Below are positions 36,180 through 45,786 of a DNA stretch of 64,000 nt, piece after piece; within the stretch, counting starts at the first letter, position 1; the number at the start of each line of letters is the position of its first letter. The stretch lies in the NCBI GenBank assembly GCA_002721445.1, contig PBKN01000005.1, positions 281,689 to 345,688 of the forward strand, written 5' to 3'. Source of the DNA: Chloroflexota bacterium. GTDB lineage: Bacteria; Chloroflexota; Dehalococcoidia; Lucifugimonadales; GCA-002723415. A program made the translations under genes and the position numbers. The notes under the pieces are model-generated. The model had not been told where the DNA came from, made no database searches, and worked only from the letters and a program-made list of their open reading frames with translations.

Positions 36180-37529
36180 CTAGGTTCTAACTTTATTAAG
36201 AACATTTATTATACTTTTTCTTAAAGCCGAAACAATAAATTCAATATTTTCTTCATCAATTATATATGGCGGAACAATTTCAACATGATCACCATCAACA
36301 CCATCTACTAAGCCTGTTACACCAGCTAAAATTAATAACCCATTATCTCTAGCCTCAGCTTCAATAAGATGCCCAATATTCATATTTGAATCAAATGGAA
36401 TTTTTGATTCTTTATCTGCAACAATTTCAACTCCAACTAAGAGACCTTTACCTCTCACATCTCCAACATATGGAACCTCATAAAGCTCTTCTTTAAGTCT
36501 TGAAAGCAATCTGTCGCCCATTCTTTTCGCATTATTAACCAAATTATGTTTTTCTATATAATCAATTACAGCTAAACCTACAGAACAACTAAGCGGGTTT
36601 CCTCCATATGTAGAGCTATGTGAAACATTTCTACTTCCCTTTGAAAAAGCCCCCCATACATCTTCAGCAAGTATAGTTGCCCCTATAGGAGAATATCCTC
36701 CACCCAGACCTTTTGAAGTAGTAATGATATCTGGAGACACATTCCAATGATCTATACCCCAATTTTTACCAGTCCGACCAAGGCCGCACATCACTTCATC
36801 AGAAATAAATAAAACATCATATTTATCACAAATTTTTCTGACTATTTCATAATATCCTTCAGGAGGTACTACAGCAGACATAGACGTACCTATTATAGGT
36901 TCTGCAATAAAAGAAGATATATTTTCTGGACCCTCTTGTTTTATAACTTTTTCTAATTCATTTGCATAATTCTCTGCACAAGAATTATGAGAATCTTTAG
37001 ATGAACATCTATAACAATAAGGGGGAGAAATATGTGGAAAATCAAGCAACAAGGAGCTATTACTTCTTCTCCATGTAGTACGACCACTCATTGATAAAGT
37101 AGCCACAGTATTACCATGGTAGCTTTGCCATCTTCCAATCACTTTTCGTTTAGTATAATTACCTCTTTCATAATGATACTGATACGCAAGCTTAAGCGCT
37201 GCCTCATTAGCTTCTCCACCACTTGAAGAAAAAATAGTTTTTGTGTTCCCCATACCTGGCGGAGCCCATTGGTCAAGTTTTTTTGCTAATTTTTGTCTAG
37301 GAATATTATCAGTTGTTCCTCCGTAAGTATACGCAAGTTCTTTAACTTGCTTTGAAACAACTTCTTGTATTTCTTTAACTCCATGCCCTATATTTACTAC
37401 GCATACACCACCAGCTGCATCTAAATATTTTTTATTATTTTCATCAAATACATAAACTCCATCACCTCTTGTAATAGTAATATAATCTTCGTCAAAATCC
37501 CCATAAAGAACATTATTAGATTTATTCAT
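36180..37529 (-). CDS. Class III aminotransferase (omega-amino-acid type)
   Basis: A 449-residue PLP enzyme that moves omega-amino groups to pyruvate or 2-oxoglutarate. Seen are YLDAAGGVCVVNIGHG, FSSSGGEANEAALKLA, RWQSYHGNTVATLS, the PLP Asp in FISDEVMCGLGRTG and the Lys in TTSKGLGGGYSP (about 272). ATG at 37529 is chosen because AAAGGG lies upstream; a TTG at 37547 would place it inside the gene. It ends the minus-strand block with the AcoX-like kinase and amidohydrolases. The donor amine is unknown. Confidence 0.87.
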   Translation of the reverse strand: MNKSNNVLYGDFDEDYITITRGDGVYVFDENNKKYLDAAGGVCVVNIGHGVKEIQEVVSKQVKELAYTYGGTTDNIPRQKLAKKLDQWAPPGMGNTKTIFSSSGGEANEAALKLAYQYHYERGNYTKRKVIGRWQSYHGNTVATLSMSGRTTWRRSNSSLLLDFPHISPPYCYRCSSKDSHNSCAENYANELEKVIKQEGPENISSFIAEPIIGTSMSAVVPPEGYYEIVRKICDKYDVLFISDEVMCGLGRTGKNWGIDHWNVSPDIITTSKGLGGGYSPIGATILAEDVWGAFSKGSRNVSHSSTYGGNPLSCSVGLAVIDYIEKHNLVNNAKRMGDRLLSRLKEELYEVPYVGDVRGKGLLVGVEIVADKESKIPFDSNMNIGHLIEAEARDNGLLILAGVTGLVDGVDGDHVEIVPPYIIDEENIEFIVSALRKSIINVLNKVRT

Positions 37530-37583
37530 ATATAAAAACCCTTTCAAGATTATTAATTAATATACATCTATTTAGCATATATA

Positions 37584-38708
37584 TTAAACTACTTTGTACA
37601 TATGGCTTTGTTTAAATCCAGTAATTATTGGCATATACCCACTTAAATAATTATCTAAATCCCTGTCTCCAGTATCAACTCGTAATGGATTGCCTGATAA
37701 TGCTGTAAGCTTTGATGAAGAAGATGCAACAATAATGTTTTCTTTACCTATAGTTTTAATTATCTTTGAACTGATCTGCTGATTTCCTCTTCCAAAAATA
37801 TAACCTTGACCTCCAATTATTGTAACAATTATTTTTGCTTTCCTGGCATTTATAAATTCTAATATGGTATTTTCATTAACATCACTTGCAACTAATTTAT
37901 TATTAAATATAATATCTACTCCAAGAAGTGTGTTCTGCAAACCTAATTCATCCATCATTGGCTGCAAAGTTGTACCAGAACTAATTATATAATAAGTATC
38001 CTTTTCGATTAATCTAATTAATTCCCTTGATATTCCAATAAATTCTTCTTTCTCTGTAGTAATAGTTGTAGTTTTAGACCCTTGAACTAAAGTTGGAGCA
38101 TCTAAAGTATACATATATCCATAAATCTGAGCTGAAAGCTTTCCATTTCTAAAAGCATTTTCATCTATATCCATTATTTCTGCTAATTTTACCGCACTTA
38201 AATCGCCAGATAAAAACTTAGCTGCTGCTTTACCTGCATAATAAGCAGTTAAAGCATATATTCCAGAATAAATTTTAACACCTGCAGGTATTCCTAAAAC
38301 AGGAATTGATTCTACGATAGATTTATGAATATCTCTAGCTGTCCCATCTCCGCCCGCAACTAAAATTAATGAAACGCCTAAATTTTTCATTTCACTTGCA
38401 GCTCTTATTGTATCTTCAGATGTAGTATCTAAATTATGTATACCAATTGTTATAGGTGTTATACCACAATCCTTTGCAACGTCTTCACCCATAAGACCTG
38501 GACAAGTAACCAAATCAAAATCATCTTTTAAATGCAATAAATGCTCTAATGCCTGCTTTGTTTTTAAATTAGATTCAGGCTTTGCACCTAATTCTCTCGC
38601 AAAATATAAAGCTTTTTGGCCATCACTACCTTTTAAACCTACTTTTCCTCCCATACCGGCAATAGGGTTAACAATTAGTCCAAGCTTCTTTTTTTGTTTT
38701 GATTGCAT
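37584..38708 (-). CDS. ATP-NAD kinase family protein, AcoX-like
   Basis: A 374-residue protein of the NAD-kinase/diacylglycerol-kinase fold. The start GLIVNPIAGMGGKVGLKG and the nucleotide loop LILVAGGDGTARDI (about 110-123) identify the group named after AcoX of acetoin operons. These proteins are longer than housekeeping NAD kinases and their real reaction is unclear. It lies between a transaminase and an amidohydrolase pair, which points to a catabolic role, but no acetoin genes are present. Confidence 0.8.
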   Translation of the reverse strand: MQSKQKKKLGLIVNPIAGMGGKVGLKGSDGQKALYFARELGAKPESNLKTKQALEHLLHLKDDFDLVTCPGLMGEDVAKDCGITPITIGIHNLDTTSEDTIRAASEMKNLGVSLILVAGGDGTARDIHKSIVESIPVLGIPAGVKIYSGIYALTAYYAGKAAAKFLSGDLSAVKLAEIMDIDENAFRNGKLSAQIYGYMYTLDAPTLVQGSKTTTITTEKEEFIGISRELIRLIEKDTYYIISSGTTLQPMMDELGLQNTLLGVDIIFNNKLVASDVNENTILEFINARKAKIIVTIIGGQGYIFGRGNQQISSKIIKTIGKENIIVASSSSKLTALSGNPLRVDTGDRDLDNYLSGYMPIITGFKQSHMYKVV

Positions 38709-38747
38709 TATTAAATAAAATCCTGAATTGAAAAATAATATTTAATT

Positions 38748-39515
38748 TTATATTTTCAACCCTAGTAATTTAATTGCATTTAAACCAAGAACTTTTTTCT
38801 TAGCCTCTTCTGAAATTTCAGCAGTCACAATTCTTCCCACCCCAAATCTTCCATCTAATAAAGGCATGTCAGAACCAAATAAAACTCTATCTTCTCCGGC
38901 CTCATTCACTAAAAATTCTATAGTTCCATGAGAACCATATGAAGTACAAGTTTCAAGATAAATATTTTCCGAACTTTTTGAAGCTAATACTGCTTCTTTT
39001 TGCCCAGAAGTACTATTTCCAGAATGAGCTAAAACCCATCGAATATTAGGAAATTTTTTTGACAAACCAATAAATTTCAGAGGGCCCGTGAGTTCATCTG
39101 ACAACGAACCAGTTCCACCTGAAGTATGACTCATAATAATTAAATTATTATCATTTGCCCATTCGAAAATAGGATAATACCCCTCATTATCTACTGGCTT
39201 CCCATAATAATCTGGGTATATTTTTAAAAACTTCATTCCAAGTTTTCCAAAACATCTCTCAAGTTCCGGAATAGCTTCTTCAGGATAATGAGGTGTTACA
39301 AATCCAACTCCAACAAATCTATCTGGATAATTATCAACAATTTTTGAAACAAGATTATTTGCTCTTTTTGCATCTCCATGAAATATACAATTAATAGATG
39401 CAATATCTATTCCAGCTACATCCATTAACTCAACAAATTTATCACTATTTACATGATATCCAGATGCAGACCATCCACCAGCATGAGTATGAAAATCAAC
39501 AACAGGAGTATTCAT
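38748..39515 (-). CDS. Amidohydrolase family protein (ACMSD-like, metal site intact)
   Basis: A 255-residue TIM-barrel protein. Metal ligands are present: His9 and His11 in DFHTHAGG, His in IIMSHTSGG (about 131), His in WVLAHSGN (about 162) and Asp in LFGSDMPL (about 214). This is the decarboxylase/hydrolase branch that includes ACMSD and PDC lactonase. A strong AGGAGGT sits before the ATG, inside the end of the preceding gene, with a TAATG stop-start overlap. It therefore is made with the paralogue just upstream. Confidence 0.87.
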   Translation of the reverse strand: MNTPVVDFHTHAGGWSASGYHVNSDKFVELMDVAGIDIASINCIFHGDAKRANNLVSKIVDNYPDRFVGVGFVTPHYPEEAIPELERCFGKLGMKFLKIYPDYYGKPVDNEGYYPIFEWANDNNLIIMSHTSGGTGSLSDELTGPLKFIGLSKKFPNIRWVLAHSGNSTSGQKEAVLASKSSENIYLETCTSYGSHGTIEFLVNEAGEDRVLFGSDMPLLDGRFGVGRIVTAEISEEAKKKVLGLNAIKLLGLKI

Positions 39516-40273
39516 TAATTTATACCTCCTAATAAATTTTCTAAATTGGTTGAAGTAATTTTCTTAATATCATCATCTTTTAATCCAGAAAAATATAAAG
39601 AATAAAGCTGAGGAGAAAATGGAGAATCTGGGAACCTGGAACCATATAAAACCCTATCAACTCCTATTTGATTAACTAAAATATTCATACCGTCAGCAAT
39701 AACAAATCTAGAAATTTCAATATTTATATTTGGAAGAGATTTAAGTAAATGCATTAACCAAGGATAATGTCTATAATGAATTTCAGTTAATACAACTTTA
39801 ATATTCGGATATTCTTTAAAAACTTCAAATATATCATCAGGGTCAACTTCTTCAATTGAAATAAATAAAGAAATTGAATTATTTACCATTGAATCTAACC
39901 AAGAATCAACCATCCATTTTTTAAATGGATACTTATGGGATAAGGGAGCAAATCTGATACTTTTTACATTATGCTTTAAAGTTGTATCAATTGCATTCTG
40001 CATATTATCTATACCAGGACTCCAGACAAACTGAGGCATTAATGCATTATTACCATTTATGCTTTCAATTAAAATTGAATTGCCATCTATAGAGTCAAAA
40101 TTAACAGAATGAGGGCTATATACTAAAGAACGATCGATTCCTGATTTATTCATATATTTTAGTAAATCAGGAGCATTATCAACTAATACTCTTTGACTAT
40201 GTTTTCTACCTAAAGCAACGTTAGCATCAAAAACTGGAAAAACAGGTTTAAAATTAGTTTCTATTTGTCCCAT
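39515..40273 (-). CDS. Amidohydrolase-fold protein without metal ligands
   Basis: A 252-residue homologue of the next gene, of nearly equal length. At each ligand place it differs: FDANVALGR instead of DFHTHAGG, SLFISIEE instead of MSHTSG, and VLYGSRFPD instead of LFGSDMPL. It should not bind the binuclear or mononuclear metal and is probably not an enzyme of the usual kind. Shared order and the 1-bp stop-start overlap suggest it pairs with the active copy, for example as a heterodimer subunit. AAAGG precedes the ATG. What it does is not known. Confidence 0.75.
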   Translation of the reverse strand: MGQIETNFKPVFPVFDANVALGRKHSQRVLVDNAPDLLKYMNKSGIDRSLVYSPHSVNFDSIDGNSILIESINGNNALMPQFVWSPGIDNMQNAIDTTLKHNVKSIRFAPLSHKYPFKKWMVDSWLDSMVNNSISLFISIEEVDPDDIFEVFKEYPNIKVVLTEIHYRHYPWLMHLLKSLPNINIEISRFVIADGMNILVNQIGVDRVLYGSRFPDSPFSPQLYSLYFSGLKDDDIKKITSTNLENLLGGIN

Positions 40274-40364
40274 AAAAAAACCTTTACAATAAAAAAATAA
40301 TACAAAACCAGATTAACAGGAGATATCCTTATTGGTCAAACCTTAAGACGATTTTATTGCCAAT

Positions 40365-40898
40365 TTATTTATTACCAAGAGAGTTAACATTACCCTGTCC
40401 AAGTATAATATTATTTACTTCAGATATAATTTTTTCTGCTTCAGTCATAAATTTCACTTGGTCACCTTGGGAATTATTGTAAATTTCAACTAATGAAGAC
40501 TTTATATAAGTAGTAAGTATCTCTGCATCAAGTAATTCTTCAACTGAGGGGCCTGCAGAATCAAGCAATGTCTGTTGTTGTTTTTGTAATTCATTAGAAA
40601 GATTTGTTATATCTTCCTGCAAAATATTATTTATCATTTGTTCCTGCTGAATATCTTTTCGCATTTGCTCAATATCAGACCTAAGTTGTTTATTATATTG
40701 ATCTAAATCTAAATTTTGCATTTTCAACATTTCAATTTCTCTTTCAGGAGAGTCATATTCATTATTAGTTGAAGCAGAATTATTTTCTTGATTGGTAAGT
40801 ACATCTTGAGCGCCACCAGTACCCTGTCCAACAACATCGCTACAACCAATTAAGCATAAAATTAATATTGATGTAATTACAAAAATAAATTTTTGCAT
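40365..40898 (-). CDS. Coiled-coil lipoprotein of unknown function
   Basis: A 177-residue exported protein. A signal peptide with lipobox LIGC places Cys19 at the mature start. A Ser/Asn-rich linker follows, then a long heptad-like helix rich in Gln, Glu and Leu from about 50 to 115, and a last helical stretch. GGAGAAAGAG precedes the ATG. It is not a member of any family I recognise. It is probably tethered to the outer face of the membrane. Confidence 0.7.
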   Translation of the reverse strand: MQKFIFVITSILILCLIGCSDVVGQGTGGAQDVLTNQENNSASTNNEYDSPEREIEMLKMQNLDLDQYNKQLRSDIEQMRKDIQQEQMINNILQEDITNLSNELQKQQQTLLDSAGPSVEELLDAEILTTYIKSSLVEIYNNSQGDQVKFMTEAEKIISEVNNIILGQGNVNSLGNK

Positions 40899-41077
40899 CT
40901 CTTTCTCCTTCTGTTTACTTATCTTCTATTTTATAAATATATATTATTATAAAATAGAGTATTATCACCTAGATATTTATTTAACAATTTAATTAAATTA
41001 TAAAAATAAAAAAACTTCCTTGAGCTATAAGTTTTTGCTACAATTAAATTATACTCTGAAAATCAAAAAGTCAAAAA

Positions 41078-42004
41078 ATGCCAAACGAACAAATAGAAAA
41101 TATAATTATAATAGGCTCAGGGCCTGCTGGAGACACTGCTGCTCTATATTCAGCAAGAGCTGATTTAAATCCTTTAGTAATTGAAGGAATGCCCCCTGGA
41201 GGGCAACTAACAATTACAACAGATGTAGAAAATTATCCTGGGTTTCCAAATGGTGTACAAGGTCCAGAACTAACAGAGCTATTTAGAAAGCAAGCTGAAC
41301 GCTTTGGTGCTCGATTTTTAACAGGATCAGTAACAAATGTAGACTTTGGCAGTTTACCTTTTAAACTAACAATAGAAGATGAAAAAAATATTTTTTCTAA
41401 AGCTATAATAATAGCTACTGGAGCAACGGCAAAACTACTTGGCTTAAAATCTGAGAGTAGACTAATGGGCAGAGGAGTGTCTGCCTGTGCAACTTGTGAC
41501 GGATTTTTCTTTAAAGATAAAGAACTAATTGTTGTTGGAGGTGGAGATACTGCAATGGAAGAAGCAACTTTCCTTACCAAATTTGCAAGCAAGATTTACA
41601 TTGTACATAGAAGAAATGAATTTCGTGCTTCAAAAATCATGCAACAAAGAGTCTTAAACAATGAAAAAATTGATGTTATATGGAATAGCAATGTAGTTGA
41701 TATTTTAGGCGAAAATGACGTTACAGGCGTAAAACTTGAAAATACGATTTCAAAAGAAATTTCTGATATGCCAATTGATGGAGTATTTCTAGCAATTGGA
41801 CACAAGCCAAATACTGATTTATTCAAAAATATTATCGATTTAAATGAGTCTGGATATATAATTACTAAAAATGGAACGAACACAAATATTCCAGGAATAT
41901 TTGCTTGTGGAGATGTTCAAGATTGGATATACAGACAAGCTGTTACTGCTGCTGGCACTGGCTGTATGGCTGCAATAGATGCTGAAAGATTTCTTGAGAA
42001 ATAA
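41078..42004 (+). CDS. trxB: Thioredoxin reductase
   Basis: A 308-residue flavoprotein that reduces thioredoxin with NADPH. FAD-binding IIGSGPAGDTAA is at 11-22, the redox motif CATC near 137-140, the NADPH-binding GGGDTAMEEA follows and the C-terminal FAD contact is IFACGDVQDW. The length is standard. The upstream 179 bp contain only AT-rich sequence. A tRNA on the other strand follows after 9 bp. Confidence 0.95.
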   Translation: MPNEQIENIIIIGSGPAGDTAALYSARADLNPLVIEGMPPGGQLTITTDVENYPGFPNGVQGPELTELFRKQAERFGARFLTGSVTNVDFGSLPFKLTIEDEKNIFSKAIIIATGATAKLLGLKSESRLMGRGVSACATCDGFFFKDKELIVVGGGDTAMEEATFLTKFASKIYIVHRRNEFRASKIMQQRVLNNEKIDVIWNSNVVDILGENDVTGVKLENTISKEISDMPIDGVFLAIGHKPNTDLFKNIIDLNESGYIITKNGTNTNIPGIFACGDVQDWIYRQAVTAAGTGCMAAIDAERFLEK

Positions 42005-42013
42005 ATATAACCC

Positions 42014-42103
42014 TGGCGGAGGGGAGAGGATTCGAACCTCCGAGACCCTTACGGGCCTAACGGTTTTCAAGACCGTCGCAATCGTCCACTCTGCCACCCC
42101 TCC
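42014..42103 (-). tRNA. tRNA-Ser (anticodon UGA)
   Basis: A 90-base class II tRNA including an encoded CCA end at 42014-42016. The acceptor stem pairs GGAGGGG with CCCCTCC; the T-arm holds GGTTCGAATCC; the anticodon loop CTTGAAA reads UGA; the long variable arm CCCGTAAGGG is the Ser hallmark. It lies alone between trxB and the S9 peptidase gene. Confidence 0.95.
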
Positions 42104-42163
42104 AAGCAATAAATAATTGTAGTAGTTTTCTTCAAAAGTGTCCAATTAGAAATTATTTATTAT

Positions 42164-44101
42164 TTATAAATTTATAATTTCTATTGGTTCAACTTCATAT
42201 AAAAGATCAATTTTTAAGACTTTAGAATAAAAATATAATTCTCCATCTAATGCTTTTTTTATATTATTCCCATTTCTAAAACCATGTTGTTCATTCTCAA
42301 AAAATATGGATGATACAGTCGTGCCATTAGCAATCAATGATTTTAATATTTTTTCTGATTGTGATGGGGGAACAATTTTATCTTCTAATCCTTGAAATAT
42401 AATCATTGGAGTATTTATAGATTTAACATTATTTAAAGGGGATCTACTATAATATTCATCAATATTTTCTGGAAAAGGGGCTATAAGTGTATTCAGGTAC
42501 TTGGATTCAAATTTATGAGTATCTAATAATAAGCCTTCTAAGTCACTTACTCCGTAATAACTAGCTCCAGCAGCAAAGATATTCGATCTAGCTAATGCAG
42601 TCATAACCGTAAATCCTCCTGCACTACTTCCTCTAATTACAACCCTGTTTTTGTCCACTATATTGTTGTTAATTAAATACTGAACTCCATTAATACAATC
42701 TTCAACATCTGCTATTCCCCATTTACCATTAAGTGCCTTTCTATACTCTGTCCCATACCCAGTACTACCTCTATAATTCACATCTAAAACTGAGAACCCT
42801 CTACTAGTCCAATACTGCACCTCCATATTTAATGTAATTGAAGCAGACCCAGTTGGACCACCATGGATAATAACAATTAATGGTGGTTTTTCATTATCAT
42901 CTGCAACAAAATCATTAGAACAGGGCGGATAGAAAAAAGCATGTGAATCTGCCTCTTCTGTAGTTTTAAATTTTATAGGTTCTGGTTTAGAAATATAATT
43001 TAAAGGAATATCTAATGACATAGATTTTTTTAGTGTATTTAATACGTTTGTATTTATATTAAATTCAAAAATTGAAAAAACTTTTGAAACACTGCCTCCT
43101 CCAAAATATATTTTTCCTTGATCAATTTCAATATTACTTCTTGAAAAATCATATCCTTCTTCAAGTTCAATATCTTCTAAAGTATTTGCTTTTAAATTAA
43201 TTTTGCCTATATACCAATATCCATTTTTGGTATATTTAGATATTATTAAATCAGAAGATGCAAAAACATAGTTACTCATGCCAAACACCCACATAGGAGA
43301 ACCAAATTCAGCTTTAGCTTCTAAAACAATCTCTACTTGATTATCATTATATCTATATAAATTCCACCAACCATTTCTATCAGATACAAAATAAAGAATC
43401 CCATCAGGTGACCATTCTGGTTGAAATACAGATTCTTGATCAGAAATAATTTTTCTTTTATTAAATAAAAATCCTTCACTATCTAAATCAGCAACCCACA
43501 ATTCGTTACCATCCCAGGGCATATTAGGGTGGTTCCATGAAAGCCATGCCATATTTTTTCCATCAGGACTTATTCTAGGATTTGAATAAAAATCATTCCC
43601 TGTCACAATAACTTTTTCATTTAATTTATTATTAAGATCTATAAAAATAATTTCATTTAATGGTTCATTTTTTCCATTATTATGGGATTCTCTAACAGAT
43701 ACAATATTATTTCTATGTTTATCAAAAACTAGGTCTGCATATCTCATTTTTTGCATTTGAGAAATTAACTCAGGGTCATTTTTACCAAATTGTCTGTAAA
43801 TTAATTGGTTTTTATTATTTACAAAATAGGTAGTCCCATTAGCTATACAGACAGGTCCACCGCCATATTCATGAACTCTACTTCTAACACTATATTCACT
43901 AGGATTTATATCTATATTTGAACCTTTAGGATTATATTTCACCAACACATTTCTACCAGATTCTTCAGGCCTCATTTCTATCCAATAAATATCCCCATTA
44001 TCCAGTCTGATTTCACTCAATCCTACAGTTTCTTTTACAACAAAGTCAGATGTAATTATTGACTTCCAAGAGCCAAAAGGTGCAATTTTAAGATGGTTCA
44101 C
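42164..44101 (-). CDS. S9-family peptidase (acylaminoacyl-peptidase/DPP-like)
   Basis: A 645-residue serine peptidase. The first 380 residues form a beta propeller with repeated WSPDG-like blades (ISPDGKNMAWLSW, EWSPDGILYFVSD). The alpha/beta hydrolase domain has HGGPTGSA as oxyanion segment, catalytic Ser in IRGSSAGGF (about 502), Asp in LEDKIVPP and His in EQHGFR. No signal peptide is seen, so it probably trims peptides in the cytoplasm. The GTG start follows GGTGAA. Confidence 0.9.
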   Translation of the reverse strand: MNHLKIAPFGSWKSIITSDFVVKETVGLSEIRLDNGDIYWIEMRPEESGRNVLVKYNPKGSNIDINPSEYSVRSRVHEYGGGPVCIANGTTYFVNNKNQLIYRQFGKNDPELISQMQKMRYADLVFDKHRNNIVSVRESHNNGKNEPLNEIIFIDLNNKLNEKVIVTGNDFYSNPRISPDGKNMAWLSWNHPNMPWDGNELWVADLDSEGFLFNKRKIISDQESVFQPEWSPDGILYFVSDRNGWWNLYRYNDNQVEIVLEAKAEFGSPMWVFGMSNYVFASSDLIISKYTKNGYWYIGKINLKANTLEDIELEEGYDFSRSNIEIDQGKIYFGGGSVSKVFSIFEFNINTNVLNTLKKSMSLDIPLNYISKPEPIKFKTTEEADSHAFFYPPCSNDFVADDNEKPPLIVIIHGGPTGSASITLNMEVQYWTSRGFSVLDVNYRGSTGYGTEYRKALNGKWGIADVEDCINGVQYLINNNIVDKNRVVIRGSSAGGFTVMTALARSNIFAAGASYYGVSDLEGLLLDTHKFESKYLNTLIAPFPENIDEYYSRSPLNNVKSINTPMIIFQGLEDKIVPPSQSEKILKSLIANGTTVSSIFFENEQHGFRNGNNIKKALDGELYFYSKVLKIDLLYEVEPIEIINL

Positions 44102-44180
44102 ATTTTCACCTATTATTAAGTCTATTATTATATAAATACTTAAGTTATTATAATCTTAATTTAAACTAACAAACAAAAAT

Positions 44181-44987
44181 ATGTATGAGGAATTAAGGAG
44201 TATGGGAAAAGAATCAAGCTTTATTTGGCCAAAAGATGGATATTTCTATAACATATATAGCTCAAAGCCATTCCATATTGAAACAAATAAATTAATTGAA
44301 CATAGAGGAGAAGATAGTGTATGGTCTGAACCAGTCTTATTTACTGATTCAAGTACAGTAGCTATTAAAGCAGATATGCCTGGAGGGCTTGGAGGCAGCG
44401 CAGACGATCATGTTCACTATGATTTTGTTGAATGGTGGATAATTTTAAAAGGTAAACTAGAATTTCAAATAGGTAACTATGAACCTTTCGTTGCTTCTAC
44501 AAATGATATCGTATCAGCCCCAATAGGACTTAGACATTTGATTATTTCATCTGCAAATGAGCAATCAGTTAGGTTAATTATAGGAGTACCAGGTGGTTCT
44601 GGACATGACAACAAAAAGCTAAAAGGTTCACAAGACGAACTTCTTCCTAAAAGAAATAATCCTCCAAACCTTATACACAATGAAATGCAAGAAACAATAA
44701 AAAAATTTGGAAATTCTTGCTGGTCAAAAACCATTCTGAAAAATCAACATACTCAAGCACAATTAATATCAGAAACACCTGATTCTATTAATTCATCAAG
44801 ATATAAAGACCCATTTAACCAATGGTATATAGTTATTCAAGGAAACATACATTTTTCTTTTGAAAAAAACGATGATATAAATGCAGTTGAGGGAGATATA
44901 GTATATATACCTAAAGACCTTACTTATAATATAAATAACTTAGGGTCAAAAACTTCTTTAAGAATGTCTATATCTAAACCAAGATAA
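44181..44987 (+). CDS. Two-domain cupin protein
   Basis: A 268-residue bicupin. The first barrel has DDHVHYDFVEWWIILKG (about 75-91), with two His and a Glu that could bind a metal; the second barrel (QWYIVIQGNIHFSF, then VYIPKDLTYNI) lacks the His pair. This resembles bacterial metal-dependent dioxygenase/isomerase cupins, but the reaction cannot be assigned. No ribosome site precedes ATG 44181; an in-frame ATG at 44202 with GAGG upstream is an alternative that would drop seven residues. It lies between two unrelated minus-strand genes. Confidence 0.75.
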   Translation: MYEELRSMGKESSFIWPKDGYFYNIYSSKPFHIETNKLIEHRGEDSVWSEPVLFTDSSTVAIKADMPGGLGGSADDHVHYDFVEWWIILKGKLEFQIGNYEPFVASTNDIVSAPIGLRHLIISSANEQSVRLIIGVPGGSGHDNKKLKGSQDELLPKRNNPPNLIHNEMQETIKKFGNSCWSKTILKNQHTQAQLISETPDSINSSRYKDPFNQWYIVIQGNIHFSFEKNDDINAVEGDIVYIPKDLTYNINNLGSKTSLRMSISKPR

Positions 44988-44995
44988 TAATTTAA

Positions 44996-45766
44996 TCACT
45001 TCCCAAAAGATATCTTTTTAAAGGATTCAGCGTATTGCATACCTTTTCCTTGAGCCCTTTCTCTTCTCCATTCTTTCATGCGCTTGCTTACTACCTCTCT
45101 ATCGTTAATTGCAAGCTGCGAAACATGATTCATTAAAGCATCAATCGATGTTTCAATATGCTTACTAACATCAATCCACAAATCAGGTTCAGGATGTCCA
45201 AATATCCATGCTTCAGCAACTTTATGAGGCTCCAACCCAGCTTCTAATAATTCAGGAAATGTTAAACGATCACGTGCAGTAGGAAAAATTGCAGATAACG
45301 TAGCTTCGCCTGCTGCAATATGATCAGGATGCCCCACTCCCCATCCTCCATCTAAATTTCTCATAGGATATTGACAAATAACTATATCTGGACGATGCCT
45401 TCTAATCTCTCTAGCAATATCTCTTCTTAAATCTAAATGAGGAGTCAAATAGCTGTCTTCATAATCTAGGAAAATAATATCTTTTAATCCAAGTACTTTG
45501 CCTGCATTAATTTGTTCCTGTTTTCTAATTTTTGATAACTTACTTTGAGTCATACCTGGCTCGCTACTACCTTTACTTCCATCTGTACACATTACATATA
45601 CAAACTCCCAACCTTCACTAATTAGCCTTGCTACAGTGCCCGAACTTCCATATTCAGCATCATCAGGATGTGCAACAACTACCATTCCTCGGCTATATTC
45701 ATTATAAGATTTATTTTCCTTCATAGAATCTCCATAAGCATAAATATTTGATTTGTCTAATTTCAT
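44996..45766 (-). CDS. PIG-L (LmbE) family deacetylase
   Basis: A 256-residue zinc-dependent N-deacetylase of the PIG-L fold. The metal/catalytic motif AHPDDAE is at about 33-39, and the second metal His is in GVGHPDH (about 146). Relatives deacetylate GlcNAc-inositol, GlcNAc-malate (bacillithiol) or other N-acetyl sugars. ATG 45724 has GGAG five bases upstream and could be the true start, losing 14 residues; the longer start at 45766 has only GAGTGAG. It follows the nuo operon after 20 bp and may be transcribed from it. Confidence 0.85.
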   Translation of the reverse strand: MKLDKSNIYAYGDSMKENKSYNEYSRGMVVVAHPDDAEYGSSGTVARLISEGWEFVYVMCTDGSKGSSEPGMTQSKLSKIRKQEQINAGKVLGLKDIIFLDYEDSYLTPHLDLRRDIAREIRRHRPDIVICQYPMRNLDGGWGVGHPDHIAAGEATLSAIFPTARDRLTFPELLEAGLEPHKVAEAWIFGHPEPDLWIDVSKHIETSIDALMNHVSQLAINDREVVSKRMKEWRRERAQGKGMQYAESFKKISFGK

Positions 45767-45786
45767 TTCTCACTCTTTAATACTAA

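Noticed and set aside
41840..42145. A minus-strand frame of 101 codons crossing the tRNA-Ser gene
   Set aside because: It runs through the tRNA and the end of trxB; no protein gene should span a functional tRNA.
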